Assembly (NCBI RefSeq): GCF_000372825.1
Contig: NZ_KB910516.1
Coordinates: forward strand, 3,887,825-3,951,824
Direction of reading: 5' to 3'
Origin: Methylobacterium sp. 77
Lineage (GTDB): Bacteria > Pseudomonadota > Alphaproteobacteria > Rhizobiales > Beijerinckiaceae
DNA length: 64,000 bases
Positions 39,356 to 46,430 of this stretch are shown here, in pieces; the first letter of the stretch is position 1, and each line of letters begins with the position of its first letter. Below the pieces are notes generated by a model that worked only from the letters and a program-made list of their open reading frames with translations, ran no database searches and had not been told where the DNA came from. Both the position numbers and the translations under genes were made by a program.

Positions 39356-40771
39356 TCATCCGACGCTGGCATTCGGCGCGTCGCCCGGCACCTCGATCAC
39401 GGCCCTGACGCCTCCGAGGGTCGCGTCCTCCAGGCGGAAGCGGCCGCGATAGAGGGTCGCCAGATCGGCGACGATGGAGAGGCCGAGGCCCGAGCCCGGC
39501 TTGGTCTCGTCGAGCCGCCGCCCGCGACCGAGGACCGCCGCGCGATCCTCGGGTTGCAGCCCCGGTCCGTCATCCTCGATGGAAACGAGGAGATGGGGAT
39601 AATGGTGCTCGCTCACCGTCTCCGCCCGGATCGACACGCGGCTGCGGGCCCATTTCGAGGCGTTGTCGACGAGGTTGCCGATCATCTCCTCGAAATCCTG
39701 GCGCTCGCCGCGAAAGCGCAGGCCGGCGGGCACGTGGACCTCGTAGGCGATGTCTTTGTCGCGGTAGATCTTGCCGAAGGTGCGCACCAGGCCGGCGAGG
39801 GCCGGCTCGACTTCGGTGGAGGTGCCGAGCGTGCCGGCCAGCGCCGCCGCCCGCGCCCGGTCGAGGTGGTAGTTCACCTGGTCGCGCATCACCGCCGCCT
39901 GCTCGCGGATCTTGAAGGCGAGGTCTTCCTGCGCATCGCTGGCGCCGACCTCGTTGACGATGATCGAGAGCGGTGTCTTCAGGGCATGGGCGAGGTTGCC
40001 GACCTGCGTCCGCGCGCGCTCCAGGATTTCGCGGTTGGTCTCGATCAGAAGGTTCACCTCGCCGGCGAGGGGGGCGATGTCGCGCGGGTATTCCCCGCCG
40101 ATGCGGTCGGCCTCACCCCGGCGGATCGCGCCGAGGGCCGTGCGCAGCTTCGCCAGGGGGGCCAGACCGAAGCGGATCTGCAGCAGCGTCGTCAGCGCCA
40201 GGAACAGGCCGAGCAGGCCGAAGGTCACCATCAGCGAGAAGCGGAAGCGGCCGACATCGTTCTCGATCTCGTCGGCCGGGCCGGCGACGCGCACGGTGTA
40301 GCGCCCCTCCTCGCCGAGATCGACATCGCGCTCGATGATGCGCAGGGGGCGGTCGTCCTGGGCCTTGCCGTAGCCCTGGCGAATCTGGCCGATCCCGGCA
40401 TTGGTGTCCGGCGTCCCCGCCGGCTTCAGCGGCACGCCGACGAGGGAGCGCGAGGTGCGCAGGTCGCGCGGGCGCGCTTCCGGCCGTCCCACCTGCCAGT
40501 ACCAGCCCGAGAGCGGCAGGTCGAAGCGCGGATCGCTCAGGTTGAAGGACCGGCTCTCCGGGTCGTTGGGCGAGACGAGATCGGTGGCGAGGTTGTTGGC
40601 ATAGACCAGAAGCCGGCTGTCGAAGGAGCGCTCGGTGTTCTCGCGATAGAGCGTGGTGAGGATCCAGGCCGCGATCAGCAGGATCGCCGAACTCGCGAGC
40701 AGCGCGGAGCCCGCCAGGCGCACGGCGATGGAGCGGCGCCGGAACGGCAGCCAGGACGGAAAGGCGGTCAT
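39356..40771 (-). CDS. Sensor histidine kinase, FeuQ/PhoQ-like
   Basis: A 471-residue inner-membrane kinase. The first helix (about 19-40), a periplasmic sensor (about 41-185) and the second helix (about 186-207) come first. The HAMP-like segment and the H-box VGNLAHALKTPLSIIVNE (about 258-275, phospho-His in AHALKTP) follow, then the N-box MIGNLVDNASKWA (about 356) and G-boxes DDGPGL and GSGLGLSI. The H-box form is typical of FeuQ-like kinases of rhizobia. The cognate regulator is presumably at 41560-42237, but a vapBC pair on the other strand lies between. The start ATG 40771 is tentative. Confidence 0.9.
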   Translation of the reverse strand: MTAFPSWLPFRRRSIAVRLAGSALLASSAILLIAAWILTTLYRENTERSFDSRLLVYANNLATDLVSPNDPESRSFNLSDPRFDLPLSGWYWQVGRPEARPRDLRTSRSLVGVPLKPAGTPDTNAGIGQIRQGYGKAQDDRPLRIIERDVDLGEEGRYTVRVAGPADEIENDVGRFRFSLMVTFGLLGLFLALTTLLQIRFGLAPLAKLRTALGAIRRGEADRIGGEYPRDIAPLAGEVNLLIETNREILERARTQVGNLAHALKTPLSIIVNEVGASDAQEDLAFKIREQAAVMRDQVNYHLDRARAAALAGTLGTSTEVEPALAGLVRTFGKIYRDKDIAYEVHVPAGLRFRGERQDFEEMIGNLVDNASKWARSRVSIRAETVSEHHYPHLLVSIEDDGPGLQPEDRAAVLGRGRRLDETKPGSGLGLSIVADLATLYRGRFRLEDATLGGVRAVIEVPGDAPNASVG

Positions 40772-40862
40772 CTCGGCGTGTCGGTCATGGGGGCCGTGCC
40801 CTGGTGCGTGAGAGAGGCCGGCAACGCGCTCTGCGCGAAGCACGGCGCTGGTGTAGACGGCC

Positions 40863-40879
40863 TGTCCATATTATGTACA
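40863..40879. promoter_or_regulatory. Candidate vapBC operator
   Basis: TGTCCATATTATGTACA is a 17-bp inverted repeat with a single mismatched pair off-centre (arms TGTCCATA/TATGTACA). It overlaps the only good -10-like hexamer (TATTAT, 40869-40874), 24 bp before vapB. Toxin-antitoxin pairs usually autorepress through such a site; the assignment is inference. Confidence 0.55.
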
Positions 40880-40903
40880 CATCTCGCGGAAGGGGAACGG
40901 ACC

Positions 40904-41143
40904 ATGGCTCTTCATATTCGCGACGAGGAAGCGGATCGCCTCGTGCGGCTTCTCGCCGAGCGCAAGCACATTTCGCTGACGGACGCCATCAAGCTCGGCG
41001 TGGGCAACGAGCTCAAGCGCGAGGACGAGAAGCTCTCGCTGTGGGAGCGTATTCGCCCGATTCGTGAGCGCATCGCCCAATCCCCCTCGACGGGTCTGGA
41101 GGCGGACAAAGCGTTCTACGACGAACTCAGTGGCGACATCTGA
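40904..41143 (+). CDS. vapB: VapB antitoxin, Rv0623-like family
   Basis: A 79-residue protein of the PSK/Rv0623-type antitoxin family: MALHIRDEEADRLVRLLAERKHISLTDAIKLGV is a ribbon-helix-helix DNA-binding half, followed by a charged toxin-binding tail. It should neutralise VapC and repress its own promoter. AGGGGAACGG lies just before the ATG. The stop TGA shares its last base with the vapC start. Confidence 0.9.
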   Translation: MALHIRDEEADRLVRLLAERKHISLTDAIKLGVGNELKREDEKLSLWERIRPIRERIAQSPSTGLEADKAFYDELSGDI

Positions 41144-41547
41144 TGTACGTCGATTCCTCTGCGATCGTCGCGATGATGACCGACGAACCGGAAGGTCGGA
41201 GACTATCAGAGCATCTCGAAGCAGCAACTCACCGCATCACGTCGGCGCTCGCCATATACGAAGCCGCACTCGCCATCCGTCGCAAGCGGCTTCGGCCGAT
41301 GGTGACGATCCAGGCCGACATCGCGATGTTCTTGGACGCGACGGATACACGGGTGGTTTCGGTTCCTGGCTCGGCGGCGGATCGGGCCCTGAGCGCCTTT
41401 GAACAATTTGGCAAAGGAACTGGCCATCCCGCTCAGCTGAACATGGGAGATTGCTTCTCTTACGCCATGGCTGATCTCCACGGCGTCCCGCTCCTCTTCA
41501 ATGGCCGGGACTTCGTCCACACCGACATCGCCCAGGCTCTGGCCTGA
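41143..41547 (+). CDS. vapC: VapC toxin, PIN-domain ribonuclease
   Basis: A 134-residue PIN-domain RNase. The acidic active-site residues are all present: D4 (MYVDSSAIVAM), E40 (ALAIYEAALAI), D103 (LNMGDCFSYAMA) and D123 (NGRDFVHTD). VapC toxins cut tRNA or rRNA; the exact target is unknown. The start overlaps the vapB stop by one base. The module sits on the plus strand between the minus-strand response-regulator and kinase genes, ending 12 bp from the regulator gene's stop. Confidence 0.92.
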   Translation: MYVDSSAIVAMMTDEPEGRRLSEHLEAATHRITSALAIYEAALAIRRKRLRPMVTIQADIAMFLDATDTRVVSVPGSAADRALSAFEQFGKGTGHPAQLNMGDCFSYAMADLHGVPLLFNGRDFVHTDIAQALA

Positions 41548-41559
41548 ACCGCGCCGACG

Positions 41560-42237
41560 CTACACCCGCGACGGCGGCTGGTTCGGGTCGACGAGGTAGC
41601 CGAGGCCGCGCACGGTCTGGATCAGGTCCACCGCGAGCTTCTTCCTGAGACGGCCGACAAAGACCTCGATCGTGTTGGAATCCCTGTCGAAATCCTGGTC
41701 GTAGAGATGCTCGGTCAACTCGGCCCGTGAGACGACGCGGCCGGTATGGTGCATCAGGTAGGCGAGCAGGCGGTATTCGTGGCTGGTCAGCTTGATCGGG
41801 TTGCCGTCGACATAGACGCGGCCCGAGCGGGTATCGAGCACGACCGGCCCGCAGGAGATCTGGCTGGTGGCATGGCCGGTGGCGCGGCGCAGGAGCGCGC
41901 GCACGCGGGCCATCAGCTCCTCCATGTGGAAGGGCTTGGTCACGTAGTCGTCGGCCCCGGCATCGAAGCCGTCGACCTTGTCCGACCAGCGGTCGCGGGC
42001 GGTGAGGATGATGACCGGCGTCTTGATCCCCGCGCGGCGCCATTTCTGCAGCACGCTGACGCCGTCCGCCTTCGGCAGGCCCATGTCGAGGATGATCGCG
42101 TCGTAGGGCTCGCTCTCGCCGAGATAGCCGCCCTCCTCGCCGTCGAAGGCCTTGTCGGCGACGTAGCCGGCCTCCTCGAGCGCGTTCACCACTTGCCGGT
42201 TGATATCCCGGTCATCCTCGACGACGAGCAGACGCAC
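41560..42237 (-). CDS. OmpR-family response regulator, FeuP/PhoP-like
   Basis: A 225-residue regulator with a receiver domain (1-115: acidic pocket EDD, phospho-Asp in AIILDMGLP near residue 51, Lys in DYVTKPFHMEEL) and a winged-helix DNA-binding domain (about 125-220; LTSHEYRLLAYLMHHTGRVVSRAELTEHLYDQDFDRDSN and VGRLRKKL). It closely resembles FeuP of rhizobia, which responds to osmotic/envelope conditions. Start GTG 42237 has GGGAGTG upstream. The partner kinase gene is displaced downstream by vapBC. A PepSY gene lies upstream. Confidence 0.92.
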   Translation of the reverse strand: MRLLVVEDDRDINRQVVNALEEAGYVADKAFDGEEGGYLGESEPYDAIILDMGLPKADGVSVLQKWRRAGIKTPVIILTARDRWSDKVDGFDAGADDYVTKPFHMEELMARVRALLRRATGHATSQISCGPVVLDTRSGRVYVDGNPIKLTSHEYRLLAYLMHHTGRVVSRAELTEHLYDQDFDRDSNTIEVFVGRLRKKLAVDLIQTVRGLGYLVDPNQPPSRV

Positions 42238-42305
42238 TGCGATTCACTCCCAAGATGAGGCGGCTGTCAGGCACCGGGTACGGAGACCCGTGACGTCCGC
42301 CGTCG

Positions 42306-42680
42306 TCACTGGCCGATGACCCGACCGGTGGTGGCATCCACCATCACGTGGACGAACTGCCCGTCCCTGCGCAAGGCCGTCAGTAGATAGGCGAGGCCGT
42401 CCTCGTGCCGGCACAGCCTGGCGCGCTGAATCTCGGCCCGGAGAATCACCGTCCGTGCAGCCCGGATCGCGGCCACCGGCTCGATCACCCGCTTGTCCGC
42501 CACAGCCTCGCGCAGATCCGCCGGGCTGAGGCAACTCTCGCTTGGCGGAACCGGATGAAGCGGTGCCGCGACCTCGGCCGTGCCGGTCGTCGCCTTCTCT
42601 TCCGCCAGTGTGCGAATCGGCCCCGTCGCGAAGGCCGCGACGGTCAAACCGATGAACAGCAGGGCGAGGAGGATGCGCAT
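42306..42680 (-). CDS. PepSY-domain exported protein
   Basis: A 124-residue protein with a signal peptide (MRILLALLFIGLTVAAFATG) and a C-terminal PepSY-like unit (about 85-122: LRAEIQRARLCRHEDGLAYLLTALRRDG, then VHVMVDATTGRVIG). PepSY proteins often precede PhoP/FeuP-type two-component genes and modulate peptidases or the sensor. Here the regulator starts 68 bp downstream, fitting that arrangement. The start ATG 42680 is chosen over a TTG four codons upstream. Confidence 0.8.
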   Translation of the reverse strand: MRILLALLFIGLTVAAFATGPIRTLAEEKATTGTAEVAAPLHPVPPSESCLSPADLREAVADKRVIEPVAAIRAARTVILRAEIQRARLCRHEDGLAYLLTALRRDGQFVHVMVDATTGRVIGQ

Positions 42681-42823
42681 GGATAACGTCAATGGTCTTC
42701 GAGCACTGAATGCGCCCTGAATGCGGGCTCGACCGGACGTTGGTCCGGGATGATCGGATGGCAGAGTGAAACGCCGTCAGCGAGCAAGCCGGCGGCGGAC
42801 CGTCCGGTTCCCGCCATCCGGCA

Positions 42824-43030
42824 TCAAGGGCTGTCCGCACCGTGCGAAACCAGACGCCGCAAGGTCGCCTGCAGGGCGATGCAGAGGAGGTGCTGGCAGT
42901 CGATATGGTCAAGGGCCGCCTTGCGTAGGGCGGTCATCGAGCGCTCGAACCCGGTCTCGGCGGCCTGGAGGCGGCCGGAGGCGGCGAGCATCCGGGACGA
43001 GGGCGGGAACAGGCAGGCGAGGCGCGTCAT
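42824..43030 (-). CDS. Small protein of unknown function, end of phage-like region
   Basis: A possible 68-residue protein (MTRLACLFPPSSRMLAASGRL...), helical with three cysteines (C6, C43, C48) and no recognised domain. GGAG lies 9 nt before ATG 43030. It follows the membrane/coiled-coil gene at 43077-43427 by 46 bp on the same strand and could be the last gene of the lysis segment. Supported only by ribosome-binding site, strand and spacing. Confidence 0.4.
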   Translation of the reverse strand: MTRLACLFPPSSRMLAASGRLQAAETGFERSMTALRKAALDHIDCQHLLCIALQATLRRLVSHGADSP

Positions 43031-43076
43031 CGGCAGGAACTCCGAATGCTGTGGCACGGGGCGTCACCGCCACTCT

Positions 43077-43427
43077 TCACCGCCCCTCGTGGCGCGGCTC
43101 GGACAGGCGGCGCAGGATCTCGTCGAACTTCTCCCGCGCCCGCTCGTCGCTGCGGTCGACCCCGCGGGAGATCTCGCTCGCCAGGCGCGAGAGGTCTTCG
43201 AGCACCCGCGTGCGGCTCTCGATGGCGAGGGCCACGGCCGAGTTCGCCTGGGACGCTCGTTCGAGAGCCGTCGCGGTGGCGCCGGCGTCACCGATCCGGG
43301 CTTCCTGCGACCGCACGGTTTCCCGGTAGAGGTGCAGGCAGGAAAAGCCGAGCAACGCGGCCACGATCCAGCCCGCGCCTTCCTCCGAGAACAGGAGGCG
43401 GATGCCTTCAACAGCGATTCTGTCCAT
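43077..43427 (-). CDS. Small membrane/coiled-coil protein in the lysis segment
   Basis: A 116-residue protein with one hydrophobic segment (GAGWIVAALLGFSCLHLY, about 17-34) and then a long charged amphipathic region (about 40-110) likely to form a coiled coil. The single anchor plus coil layout recalls spanin- or holin-accessory proteins, but there is no sequence match I can name. GGGAGG lies about 9 nt before ATG 43427. It is separated by 37 bp from the larger membrane-protein gene upstream and lies two genes after the lysozyme. Confidence 0.6.
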   Translation of the reverse strand: MDRIAVEGIRLLFSEEGAGWIVAALLGFSCLHLYRETVRSQEARIGDAGATATALERASQANSAVALAIESRTRVLEDLSRLASEISRGVDRSDERAREKFDEILRRLSEPRHEGR

Positions 43428-43464
43428 GGGACCGACCTCCCTCTCGCTGCTCCCTGAGGGCAGT

Positions 43465-43989
43465 TCACGCGGGCGATGTCTGGTCGCCGCGCGCTCGCAC
43501 GGCGTCGAGCGCGCGAGCCAGGGTGTTGGCGGTGGTGGCATCCTCATCGAGGGGCAGGCTGCGGAAGACCTTTTCCGCGAGCCCGTCGACCCCGCCCGCA
43601 GCCGTCACCAACCAGGCCGGTGCCTGGTCGAGCGCCCGCTGAACCGCGCGGGCAATCACCACCGACCCCACCGGCACGGACAGAACCCGCCCGCGCACCG
43701 CCCCGGCCACCGCATTGATCGCGTAATCGCCGACATTGCGCACGAGGCGTTCGACGAGGGCGGTGGTGATCAGGATGCGCAGGGGACCGGCGATCCGCGC
43801 GGTGGCGGCCGTCGCCGCGGTGATCGCCAGGGGCACCAGGATGGCGGTGATGCCCTGCGCCACCGCGATCAACGCGTCACCCCAGGGCAGGAGGATGACG
43901 GGTTCGGCGGGCGACGCCATGCAGGGCGAGGCGGCGCAGGAAGAGAGGATCGCGGCAAGGCCGCCGAGGATGAAGAACCGGCGTTTCAT
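43465..43989 (-). CDS. Putative holin-like membrane protein with lipoprotein-type signal
   Basis: A 174-residue protein. The N-terminus MKRRFFILGGLAAILSSCAA has a lipobox-like LSSC at residues 15-18. Two hydrophobic stretches follow (about 32-65 with ALIAVAQGITAILVPLAITAATAATA, and about 68-80), then a helical tail. Its position right after a T4-type lysozyme gene suggests a role in lysis, such as a holin or antiholin, but no holin family is recognised. GGAGA lies before ATG 43989. Confidence 0.55.
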   Translation of the reverse strand: MKRRFFILGGLAAILSSCAASPCMASPAEPVILLPWGDALIAVAQGITAILVPLAITAATAATARIAGPLRILITTALVERLVRNVGDYAINAVAGAVRGRVLSVPVGSVVIARAVQRALDQAPAWLVTAAGGVDGLAEKVFRSLPLDEDATTANTLARALDAVRARGDQTSPA

Positions 43990-44052
43990 GGTTGTCTCCG
44001 GGATTTTCACGGGAAACTTCAAGACGAGGCAGGGGGAAGTTGGCCGGTCCGG

Positions 44053-44742
44053 TCAGGCGCCGAGGCCGAGAAGCGCCTGAAGCGACGCCTTGAGGCGCGC
44101 CCAGGTCCCGGCGGGAGCGGGCGCTCCGATCCGCTGGGGCGATCCGGTCCGCAGCGAAGGCGCGCGGGGAAGCGGGCGGCGATCGGAACCGGCGGTGGGG
44201 CCCGGAACGATCCCCGCAGGGCCTTCGATCCGCACAGATGGAGATCGGGGCGTTGCGGCCGGACGCGGGATCGGCGTGGGATCGGTGGAGCGGGCGCGCG
44301 GCAGGGAGAGGGCATAGGGTGTGCGGAACTGGTCGTATTCGGCCCGCCGGCGCGGGATCAGGGAGGCGGGCCGGTTCCACATCAGGAACGCTTCGGCGGC
44401 CCCGTCCCGGTCGCCCGCCTTCAGGCGCCGCACCACCGTCGAGCGGCGGAAGGCGCCCTCGCCGATATTGAAGCAGAGCGAGACCAGGGCATCGACGGCA
44501 TGCTCGGGCAGGTCGAGGGGCGCCACGGCGCCGACGATGCGGACGAAGCGGCTTACGTCGCGGGCGAATACGGCGTCGCATTCCTCCGCCGTCAGGCGCA
44601 AGGTCGGCGTCACGGCGGGCGGCCCCGCGGCACTGGTATGGCCGACGCCGATGGTCCAGATGCCGACGGCATCGCGATAGGCCTCCAACCGCCGCCCCTC
44701 TCGGGCGACGAGCACGGCACTGCCAATGGCGCTGAGGTCCAT
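44053..44742 (-). CDS. Phage-type lysozyme (glycoside hydrolase 24)
   Basis: A 229-residue muramidase that cleaves the MurNAc-GlcNAc bond of peptidoglycan. REGRRLEAYRDAVGIWTIGVGHT places E15, D24 and T30 with exactly the T4-lysozyme E-x8-D-x5-T spacing. The catalytic domain runs to about residue 145 (NIGEGAFRRSTVVRRL, FLMWNRPASLIPRRRAEYDQF). The last ~80 residues are Pro/Arg-rich and unusual, perhaps a wall-binding or anchoring tail. No signal peptide, so release needs a holin or another route. It lies downstream of the GTA-like tail genes, same strand. Confidence 0.9.
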   Translation of the reverse strand: MDLSAIGSAVLVAREGRRLEAYRDAVGIWTIGVGHTSAAGPPAVTPTLRLTAEECDAVFARDVSRFVRIVGAVAPLDLPEHAVDALVSLCFNIGEGAFRRSTVVRRLKAGDRDGAAEAFLMWNRPASLIPRRRAEYDQFRTPYALSLPRARSTDPTPIPRPAATPRSPSVRIEGPAGIVPGPTAGSDRRPLPRAPSLRTGSPQRIGAPAPAGTWARLKASLQALLGLGA

Positions 44743-44835
44743 GGTTCACTCCGGGGCTGAGACGGGGATGCGCGCCGGCCGGCGCCGCGAGATGCGAGGT
44801 GTGAGACCGGGGAGGAGGCAGGCCTCCCCGGCGAT

Positions 44836-46404
44836 TCAGGGCACGGCGAGGCCCCAGAACGCGCTGTCGGCGGCGAGGATTCCGCCCTCGGCGCCGGTGA
44901 AATGGGCGAACACCTCCACCGTGTCGCCGGCATTGAGGGCGAGCGTCGCCGTGAGGGCCAGTGTCGAGATGCCGTCGACGAGGCCGGTCACGCCGGCGCG
45001 ATGGCGCGGTGCCACTGCGCCGTTGCGGTAGAACCGGGCCTGGAGGGCACTGGGGGAAGCGCTTCCGATCTTGCGGAAGGCGAGGCCCGCGCCGAACGTG
45101 TAGGTGCCCGGTTCCGGCGCGACGAACCGGTTCGTCGCGGGCACGAAGGCGTTCTGGTCGTTCACGTCGGCATTGTTGAACGCCACCTTGGTCCAGGTGG
45201 CGGCGGGGATCGTCGCGTCCGCGCTCATGGAGGCGGAGAAGCGCGGCAGGTTCGTGAGGCGCGACCAGCGCGTCCCGTTATAGCCCTTGAAGGCGCCGGC
45301 CGTGCCGTCGAACACGATCTGGCCGGGCGCGAGCCCCAGGGTGGGCGTACCGGCGCGGCTGACGAGTTCGAGGGCGCCGGTTCCCCTGAACTTGACCACC
45401 GATCGCCGCGTCGTCGTGCCGATATCCGTCGTCTGGAAGTCGACGAGCGTGCCCTGTGCCGTGGCGGTGAAATCCTCCTCGGCGACGCCGTTGAAGGTCA
45501 CCATGTTGCTGGAGAAACCGCCGGTCGCCTGGTAGCCGCGACCGAAGAATCCGAAGAACCGGTCTCCGGCGAGGATGCCGGTGGGGGCTGCCGGAGTGCC
45601 GCGGGCGATGCGCGTGGTGATGTTGACCACCGGCGAGCCCGTGCCGCTGTAGCATTCGAGCTGGAACAAGGCGGCGTTCGACGAACCCGAGACGAAGAGC
45701 GGTGCGCTCGCCACCGGGCCGCCCGGCGCGGCGGCCGAACCGAAGCCGACATAGCCGTTGCCCGGCTGGACCCTCCAGGCATGGGTCCAGTTCGTGCCGT
45801 CGGCCGAGACCTTCGCGGTCAGGCTGTCGTCCGCGACGAGGCCGATCTCGGCGCGGCCCGAGAACCCGCTCTGCATCAGCAGCGAGAGGACGTTGGCCGC
45901 GCTCGCCTTGTTCAGGACGGTCCGCAGATCGCCGCTGCCGCCCTCGCCGCTGCCGCGCGCGGTCCACAGAGCCTTGTTGAGCTTGGCCGAGAACGGATTG
46001 TCCGCATCGGCACTCGTCCCCAGTCCGAGGAGTCCGAGATTCTGCAACGCGGAGATCGTCCGGGCGAGGCCGGTCCAGCCCGTGCCGTCGAAATGGTAGA
46101 ACGCGTCCTCGTCCGCCACGTAGGCGAGCCACCCGGCCCTGGGTGCGAACCCCTCCCAGACCCCGTCACGGAAGTGGACGATGCGGCCGGACAGGCCGGT
46201 CCAGGCGCCGGTGGGCGCGGCGGCGGCGATCAGGTAGCGGGCTCCCTCGACCGGTGAGGGCGGCGGTGCCGTCAGGTCCTTGTCGAGGCAGGCGAGCTGC
46301 ACGAGCGTGTCGAGGGCGGCCAGGGCCTCGTTATAGGTGACGTGCTTTCCCGCCTGCGCCGCCGCGATCAGCGGCAAAGCGAGGTTGGCTGTCGTTTGCG
46401 ACAT
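44836..46404 (-). CDS. DUF2793 fibre-like protein with C1q-like C-terminus
   Basis: A 522-residue protein. The N-terminal DUF2793 module (about 1-110; LALPLIAAAQAGKHVTYNEALAALDTLVQLA, RDGVWEGFAPRAGWLAYVADED) attaches host-range or fibre proteins to phage/GTA tails. The middle region is a Gly/Ser/Thr-rich beta part (about 130-390). The last ~135 residues (FSASMSADATIPAATWTKVAFNN..., FVAPEPGTYTFGAGLAFRK, AGDTVEVFAHFTG) resemble a C1q/TNF-type jelly roll, likely a receptor-binding trimer tip. It follows the large tail-tip gene by 26 bp. Confidence 0.82.
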   Translation of the reverse strand: MSQTTANLALPLIAAAQAGKHVTYNEALAALDTLVQLACLDKDLTAPPPSPVEGARYLIAAAAPTGAWTGLSGRIVHFRDGVWEGFAPRAGWLAYVADEDAFYHFDGTGWTGLARTISALQNLGLLGLGTSADADNPFSAKLNKALWTARGSGEGGSGDLRTVLNKASAANVLSLLMQSGFSGRAEIGLVADDSLTAKVSADGTNWTHAWRVQPGNGYVGFGSAAAPGGPVASAPLFVSGSSNAALFQLECYSGTGSPVVNITTRIARGTPAAPTGILAGDRFFGFFGRGYQATGGFSSNMVTFNGVAEEDFTATAQGTLVDFQTTDIGTTTRRSVVKFRGTGALELVSRAGTPTLGLAPGQIVFDGTAGAFKGYNGTRWSRLTNLPRFSASMSADATIPAATWTKVAFNNADVNDQNAFVPATNRFVAPEPGTYTFGAGLAFRKIGSASPSALQARFYRNGAVAPRHRAGVTGLVDGISTLALTATLALNAGDTVEVFAHFTGAEGGILAADSAFWGLAVP

Positions 46405-46430
46405 GGTGGGGCTCCGGATCGGTGGGTCGC

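Noticed and set aside
42750..43457. Plus-strand open frame of 235 codons across the 42.7-43.5 kb region
   Set aside because: No domain or ribosome-binding site, and it is antisense to a better supported small membrane/coiled-coil gene.
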